A DNA stretch of 9,046 bases, from NCBI GenBank assembly GCA_031289975.1, contig JAITOM010000124.1, positions 1 to 9,046 on the forward strand, given 5' to 3'. This stretch comes from Methanobrevibacter sp. (GTDB lineage Archaea > Methanobacteriota > Methanobacteria > Methanobacteriales > Methanobacteriaceae). Under the pieces are notes generated by a model that was given only the letters and a program-made list of their open reading frames with translations, did not search any database and had not been told where the DNA came from. How positions within the stretch are numbered: the first letter of the stretch is position 1; the number at the start of each line of letters is the position of its first letter. Of this stretch, positions 4,792 to 9,046 are shown piece by piece. Both the position numbers and the translations under genes were made by a program.

Positions 4792-4838
4792 ATATATTGG
4801 AATTAAATAATTATGTGAATTTTATTGAATATTAATAG

Positions 4839-6536
4839 TTATTTTAATGTTTCCATATTAGAGAGTTTTTCTAAACTTTCAACGGCTTTAACTTTAACAT
4901 CAATATTTTCTTCTTTAATAGCTGCAATTGTATTTAATCCACTTCCAGTCACAATTGCAAAATTATATGCATCTATTTTTGTATTATAGACTAATTCTCG
5001 TGGTTTTCCTATTTTATAAACAGGAATTCCTATACCATTAATGGTTGAAAGTAAATTCTTTGTATCTTCTCTTGCAACCACAGGAATTTCTTTTACTGAT
5101 GATAAAAGTTTTTTATTCCCTTCTTTATTCTTGCTAACAGTTGTTAGATCTTTGAATATGTATATTACATGAGGATCAAGAGAAGATCCGCTGTAAGCAA
5201 TTAATTCTATAAACTGGGGATTAGATTTAATTTCTAAAAGACCACCATATTTAGGGGTTGATAATATCCCATTGTTAATTAAAATTCCATCAAGAGACAA
5301 ACTACAAATTGTAGCTATTCCAATCTCATTACTATCACCAACATTATCAACCACTTTATAGTATGGACTAATATACTCTGATAGATTTTTGTATGTATTA
5401 TACATTATGTCAATTGAATTATCAAGGTCTTCCTTTTTTATTATTGATATATTTGTTATTAAATTTCCATTGTAAGTTTCAACATCAAAATCTACTTTTT
5501 CAAATAAGTTCCAAGCTTTTGAAAGTATGAACTGTACTTTATTATTAATATTACACTTCCCTTGTTTTAATATAGTTTCTTTTGGATTTGTTATTAGGTT
5601 TAAATCCTTATATCTATATATTTCTTCTTTTAACTTTATATTAACATCGTATCCTTCTTCATATATTAAACAAATTGGAGTTACTCCCCCAATAATAGAC
5701 ATTCCAAACATACCTTCATTAACTGGAATACCCAAAGCATCCTCACTATCTTCACCTATATTTAAAACTCCTCCAATACCAACTTTTTTTAATTTCTCTA
5801 AAATATTCAATGTTTTTTCTTTTGAATTAATAGGAAGCATGTTGAAAACAGCTGGAATGGTTCCTGTTCCAAATTCTAAAACATCCCCCACTGAAGTCAT
5901 TTTATTGGTGGAAAAAGCTTCTAAAGGACTTATAGAGGTGTTTTTAAAGGATATTAATTGGGTAAACTGTTTGGGTATATAATCTTCTACTTCTAAGAGA
6001 CCACTGTATAATGGTCGTGAAGTAATACCATTAGATAAAAGAACACCATTGATTGTTGTTGCACAAACCGTATTAATTTTAATTAATTCTTCATTCCTAA
6101 CTTTTTCTTTCTGATAATTAACATATGGACTAATAGCTAAACCTGATTGAAAACCTTTTTTTATTGTTTCTAATAATCCTTCTTGATGATTGAAATTTGA
6201 CGAGCAAGTTATAACATTCCCATCATTAGTGTTAAAGTCAAAAAAAGAGTAATAAATCATTTCTTCAGATTTTGAAAATATAAAATCTACATGATCATAA
6301 ATTAGTCCTTTATTTAGCTCTTCTTCTCCTAAATTAGTTATAATTCTGCCTGAATTGCCTTTACGTTCAGTAAATCCTCTTTCATCCAATATTTTAAGAT
6401 GATATCTAACAGCTCGTTCACCAAGATTAAAACCCCTATATTGTAATTCTTTAGCTATTTTTTTAGAACCAACGACTTTATCATGTTCATTTATAATTCT
6501 AAGAATTTCAATCATTTTATGTTCGGAATCTGACAT
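4839..6536 (-). CDS. nrpR: NrpR, global nitrogen regulatory repressor
   Basis: This 565-residue transcriptional repressor belongs to the methanogen NrpR family. Such proteins bind operators of nitrogen-assimilation genes (nif, glnA, ammonium transport) and release them when 2-oxoglutarate is high. Residues 5-75 form the winged helix, with ERAVRYHLKILDERG (40-54) as the probable recognition region and GRIITNLG as wing and linker. Two NrpR effector domains follow, roughly 77-315 and 325-555. They are visibly repeated: ATTINGVLLSNGITSRPLYSGLLE (159-182) matches CSLSLDGILINNGILSTPKYGGLLE (411-435) in pattern. Both domains appear complete, as in single-protein NrpR systems. The ATG at 6536 has AAGGTGA (6540-6546) three bases upstream, the same short spacing as argG. 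No GGAA-N6-TTCC operator was found upstream, so autoregulation through the classic site is not evident. It is the middle of three minus-strand genes but is 280 bases from elp3. Confidence 0.93.
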   Translation of the reverse strand: MSDSEHKMIEILRIINEHDKVVGSKKIAKELQYRGFNLGERAVRYHLKILDERGFTERKGNSGRIITNLGEEELNKGLIYDHVDFIFSKSEEMIYYSFFDFNTNDGNVITCSSNFNHQEGLLETIKKGFQSGLAISPYVNYQKEKVRNEELIKINTVCATTINGVLLSNGITSRPLYSGLLEVEDYIPKQFTQLISFKNTSISPLEAFSTNKMTSVGDVLEFGTGTIPAVFNMLPINSKEKTLNILEKLKKVGIGGVLNIGEDSEDALGIPVNEGMFGMSIIGGVTPICLIYEEGYDVNIKLKEEIYRYKDLNLITNPKETILKQGKCNINNKVQFILSKAWNLFEKVDFDVETYNGNLITNISIIKKEDLDNSIDIMYNTYKNLSEYISPYYKVVDNVGDSNEIGIATICSLSLDGILINNGILSTPKYGGLLEIKSNPQFIELIAYSGSSLDPHVIYIFKDLTTVSKNKEGNKKLLSSVKEIPVVAREDTKNLLSTINGIGIPVYKIGKPRELVYNTKIDAYNFAIVTGSGLNTIAAIKEENIDVKVKAVESLEKLSNMETLK

Positions 6537-6816
6537 TATTCACCTTAAAATATTTGATTATATTGTTTAAATAATAATATGAGCAACAATTAATTTTTCA
6601 TTGGGAAATTACTAAAATAGGTAATAGTTACATGATACAAGTAGAACTATCTAATGTTATGAAGATAATGGCTTTTTTTAGCTATTTTCACGATTATGGC
6701 ATGGTTTCATTTTTGATAATATATTATTATTTTTTTTATTGATTTATATTTAAATAAATGAAAATTTATTATAATACTATTATTTGATGTATTATTAGAT
6801 TTATAAAATATTATAT

Positions 6817-8463
6817 TCATAATGATTTAACCATGTAAGGTCCTTCTAAATTATAACCAAATTTTTTGTAGTAATTTCTTGCTCCTATTCCGCTCATAAT
6901 AGCTAATTTTTCTTTTCCATGGGAAATAGCTAATTTTTCAGCTTTTAAAAGTAGACTTTCGCCATAGCCTCTATGTTGACCAATATTCATGTTTTCATCT
7001 CCTATTTTCATCATATTCCCATAAATGTGGAGTTCACGAACTATAGCTGTTTTATTATTGATTTCAATTCTGTGAGCATCATTGGAAGGTATTCTAAGTC
7101 GTAGAAAGCCAGCTAAAAATTTTTCTTTTTTATCTTCATAAGATAAAAATATTTCATATCCATTGGATGCGTTGTATGATTGTTTAAATAGTTTAAAGTC
7201 ATCGATTGTTAAGTCAGTTATATTATTTTTGTTGTGTCCTATTTCACGGCATCTGATGCAATTACATTCGATATTATCTTCTTTTAGTTTATTATAGACA
7301 AGCTCTCCAAGATTTGATTTTTTAACTCCTGCTTTAATGAGTTTGGATGGGATATCTCTTTGGATTCTCATTGTTCTAACCCATTTTGGAAGGATTTTTT
7401 TTATTTTGACAATTAATTCAATTGCTTCTTCAGTTGTGTAAGGTTGGTATTTACCATCCGTCCACATTTTATATATTTCACTTCCTTTTGTGACAAGGGT
7501 GGGATAAATTTTTATCATATCGGGTTTGAAATTATCATCATTAAATATTCTTTTAAAAATTCTCATGTCCATTTCAGGGTTTGAAAGAAGTCCTGGCATT
7601 AAGTGCATTCCAACTTTAATTCCAGAGTCTTTTAATATTCTTGTAGAGTCAATTACATCACCAACACTATGACCTCTTTTTATTTTTCTATATACAAAAT
7701 CATAAGTTGTTTGAACACCTAATTCAACTCGTGTAACACCCATATTAAGCATTCTATTAACATCTTCTATTTTACAATAATCTGGTCTTGTTTCAAATGT
7801 CATACCCACACAACGAATATCTGAATTTTCATTAACTTTTTTAGAGTCATCCAATAAAATATAGTCATTAGGAGGATATTTTTTTACTATATCATCATCT
7901 ATTTTTTTAGATAAGTCAGAACCATTTGATTTAGATGTTTTAGTCAAGTTGTAATCATTCATTCCTTTAAGGCAACTTGATATGAACCATTCTTGATAAG
8001 ATAAGTCTCTTGATGGGAATGTTCCTCCCATGATTATTAATTCAACTTTATCTATTGGATGACCTATTTTATCCAATTGTTTTAATCTCTGATATGTTTG
8101 CTGATATGGATCAAAATTAAACATTCTTGCTCTAAGTGCTGCTGGTTCTTCTCCTGTGTAACTTGGAGGAGCCACATCACTTTCAGGACAATATAAACAC
8201 CTTCCATGAGGACACTTATGCGGATGGCACATAACAGCCACGATAGCTACTCCAGATATTGTCCTTGTTGGTTTCTTCTGCAAAGCATAATAAACCTCTT
8301 TTTTTTCATTCTCTTTTACATATTCAAGTATTTGAGAATTAGTCATGAACTTCTCCAATTTAAACTCATTACAAACAACTCTCTTAGCTCTTTCTAAATC
8401 CCTTCTTGTTTTTATATTCCCATTTAGAATATCTTCTATTAATAAACGACATGGAATTTCCAT
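6817..8463 (-). CDS. elp3: Elp3, tRNA uridine(34) acetyltransferase (radical SAM)
   Basis: This 548-residue archaeal Elp3 modifies C5 of the wobble uridine of tRNA, using acetyl-CoA and S-adenosylmethionine. The N-terminal part (1-70) is basic and likely tRNA-binding. The radical SAM core carries the CPHGRCLYC cluster motif (C84, C89, C92), followed by the typical PESDVAPPSYTGEEPAALRA and GGTFPS (about 147-152). Three cysteines near 400-405 (CNCIRC) likely form the zinc site between the domains. The C-terminal GNAT domain (about 430-548) has the acetyl-CoA loop QHRGYG (about 496-501) and YYKKFGY (about 531-537) near the end. The length is normal for the family. The ATG at 8463 has only a distant GGGGA (about 8474-8478, 11 bases), so the exact start is less secure, but the next in-frame Met is at residue 40. 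Archaea carry Elp3 without other Elongator subunits, as here. Confidence 0.95.
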   Translation of the reverse strand: MEIPCRLLIEDILNGNIKTRRDLERAKRVVCNEFKLEKFMTNSQILEYVKENEKKEVYYALQKKPTRTISGVAIVAVMCHPHKCPHGRCLYCPESDVAPPSYTGEEPAALRARMFNFDPYQQTYQRLKQLDKIGHPIDKVELIIMGGTFPSRDLSYQEWFISSCLKGMNDYNLTKTSKSNGSDLSKKIDDDIVKKYPPNDYILLDDSKKVNENSDIRCVGMTFETRPDYCKIEDVNRMLNMGVTRVELGVQTTYDFVYRKIKRGHSVGDVIDSTRILKDSGIKVGMHLMPGLLSNPEMDMRIFKRIFNDDNFKPDMIKIYPTLVTKGSEIYKMWTDGKYQPYTTEEAIELIVKIKKILPKWVRTMRIQRDIPSKLIKAGVKKSNLGELVYNKLKEDNIECNCIRCREIGHNKNNITDLTIDDFKLFKQSYNASNGYEIFLSYEDKKEKFLAGFLRLRIPSNDAHRIEINNKTAIVRELHIYGNMMKIGDENMNIGQHRGYGESLLLKAEKLAISHGKEKLAIMSGIGARNYYKKFGYNLEGPYMVKSL

Positions 8464-8485
8464 AAAATTTAATTCCCCTAAAAAA

Positions 8486-8528
8486 CATATAAATTCTTAT
8501 TAAAAATTTAACATTTTTATTTTATAGT
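8486..8528 (-). promoter_or_regulatory. Putative elp3 promoter
   Basis: On the minus strand CTATAAAATA (about 8518-8527) is a good TATA box, giving a start near 8500 and a leader of about 35 bases. A second candidate, AATTTATATG (8486-8495), would leave almost no leader. The first fits better with the weak ribosome binding site seen at 8474-8478. Confidence 0.45.
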
Positions 8529-8552
8529 GTATGAAATAATGTTTTTAAGTAA

Positions 8553-8706
8553 AGAAAAAATAAAAAATTTTTTCTAACTTAAAACAAGTTTTAAGTAAAG
8601 AAAAGCTTCGCTTTTCTAAGTAAAATAAAAAATTTCACTAAAGAGAATCAAAGATTTTCTAAGTTAAAACTAAACTTTTTAAAGTGCGAAAAATTTGATT
8701 TTAAAT
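8553..8706 (+). repeat. Hairpin-array repeat, copy B
   Basis: The copy lies in the gap between elp3 and cutA. In order: AGAAAAAAT-AAAAA-ATTTTTTCT (8553-8575); ACTTAAAAC-AA-GTTTTAAGT (8577-8596); AGAAAAGC-TTC-GCTTTTCT (8599-8617); AGTAAAAT-AAAAA-ATTTCACT (8619-8639, one mismatch); AGAGAATC-AAA-GATTTTCT (8642-8660, one G-U); then an unpaired-looking tail containing AAAGTGCGAAAAATTT. The third to fifth stems match the first three of copy A in order and loop sequence. In the TTC-loop stem an A-T pair of copy A is a G-C pair here, a compensatory change that suggests selection on the paired form. Read on the minus strand it lies downstream of cutA and upstream of the elp3 promoter. Confidence 0.75.
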
Positions 8707-8722
8707 TATAATCTTGATTAAA

Positions 8723-9034
8723 TTAGTTAATTTCATTTTTAATCCAGTTTAAATAAGAATCGGATGTTTTCAATATAGGCAATGCAATTATGGCTGGATT
8801 TTCATAACTATGGAGTTTTTTTACTCTTTTAATAATTTCATCCAATTTATCTTCCATAGTTTTTAGTATTAGAATCGATTCATTATCTTTTTCAATCTTA
8901 TTTTCCCACCAGTACAATGATCTAATACTTTTTATAATATTAGAACAAGCAATTAATCTTTCTTTTAAAAGATTTTCAGCTATTTTGACTGATTCTTCTT
9001 CATCTGAACATGTTATATATACTAAAACCATCAT
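8723..9034 (-). CDS. cutA: CutA family protein (divalent cation tolerance)
   Basis: This 103-residue protein has the full CutA1 pattern: VYITCSDEEESVKIAENLL (5-23), LIACSNI (27-33), SLYWWENKIEKDNESILILKT (39-59), HSYENPAIIALPI (75-87) and YLNWI (94-98). CutA1 proteins are cytoplasmic trimers with a ferredoxin-like fold related to PII signalling proteins. They were named for copper tolerance in Escherichia coli, and the true role is not settled. The length is standard. Two adjacent ATG codons (9034 and 9031) compete for the start, and GGAATT at 9041-9046 lies against the window edge and may be part of the ribosome binding site. It is followed by a 260-base gap with hairpin-array copy B before elp3, so an operon with elp3 is unlikely. 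Confidence 0.95.
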   Translation of the reverse strand: MMVLVYITCSDEEESVKIAENLLKERLIACSNIIKSIRSLYWWENKIEKDNESILILKTMEDKLDEIIKRVKKLHSYENPAIIALPILKTSDSYLNWIKNEIN

Positions 9035-9046
9035 TTTATTAATTCC

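Noticed and set aside
5527..5982. Plus-strand open frame of 151 codons opposite nrpR
   Set aside because: The real gene is on the other strand, where both NrpR domains are intact; the antisense frame is hydrophobic, patternless and unsupported.
6726..6750. Palindrome near 6717-6732 followed by a T tract (plus strand), terminator-like
   Set aside because: No plus-strand gene lies upstream for it to terminate, and the palindrome is AT-only and easily explained by composition.
6537..6816. NrpR autoregulatory operator GGAA-N6-TTCC upstream of nrpR
   Set aside because: No such palindrome was found; GGAAATTACT near 6604 has no partner half-site. GGAA/TTCC combinations inside coding sequence have the wrong spacing.
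8206..8397. Plus-strand open frame of 63 codons opposite elp3
   Set aside because: Antisense to the Elp3 N-terminus including the cluster motif; no ribosome binding site.

Overview
The window looks like chromosomal DNA of a very AT-rich hydrogenotrophic methanogen of the family Methanobacteriaceae (Methanobrevibacter or Methanosphaera type). The evidence is the gene content: an archaeal PCNA clamp, the archaeal GINS subunit Gins51, the methanogen nitrogen repressor NrpR and an archaeal Elp3. Ribosome binding sites of the GGTGAT or GGAG type, TTG starts and archaeal TATA boxes agree with this. Genus and species cannot be fixed from the sequence alone.

Layout. Positions 1-100 hold the first 33 codons of argG (minus strand, running off the left edge). 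Positions 355-1605 encode Gins51 (minus), with an unusual Asn/Lys/Ser-rich linker of about 200 residues. Positions 1828-2562 encode PCNA (minus). A 1.43 kb stretch without recognisable genes follows (2563-3993). It holds short tandem repeats, a degenerate hairpin-array repeat and a 269-bp element with terminal inverted repeats of about 53 bp (MITE-like). Two small paralogous genes of unknown function (3994-4290 and 4489-4791) are the only plus-strand genes. Then come nrpR (4839-6536), elp3 (6817-8463) and cutA (8723-9034), all minus.

How the genes relate. Gins51 and PCNA both act at the replication fork (CMG-like helicase and sliding clamp), and their neighbourhood is a known archaeal pattern. 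Each still appears to have its own TATA box with a dyad beside it. NrpR (2-oxoglutarate-responsive nitrogen repressor), Elp3 (tRNA wobble-uridine modification), CutA and ArgG are housekeeping or regulatory genes, separated by 250-280 bp gaps and probably transcribed separately.

The most interesting non-gene signals are: (i) a family of consecutive small hairpins present as two clear copies (187-294, 8553-8706) and one decayed copy (3518-3580), with a compensatory base-pair change between the clear copies; (ii) the MITE-like element next to the promoter of the first small gene; (iii) a three-segment, mutually exclusive pairing arrangement in the leader of the second small gene, ending against its ribosome binding site. 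No CRISPR array, rRNA, tRNA or complete insertion sequence was seen. Because the DNA is so AT-rich, AT-only dyads of up to about 10 bp are expected by chance, and confidences are set with this in mind.
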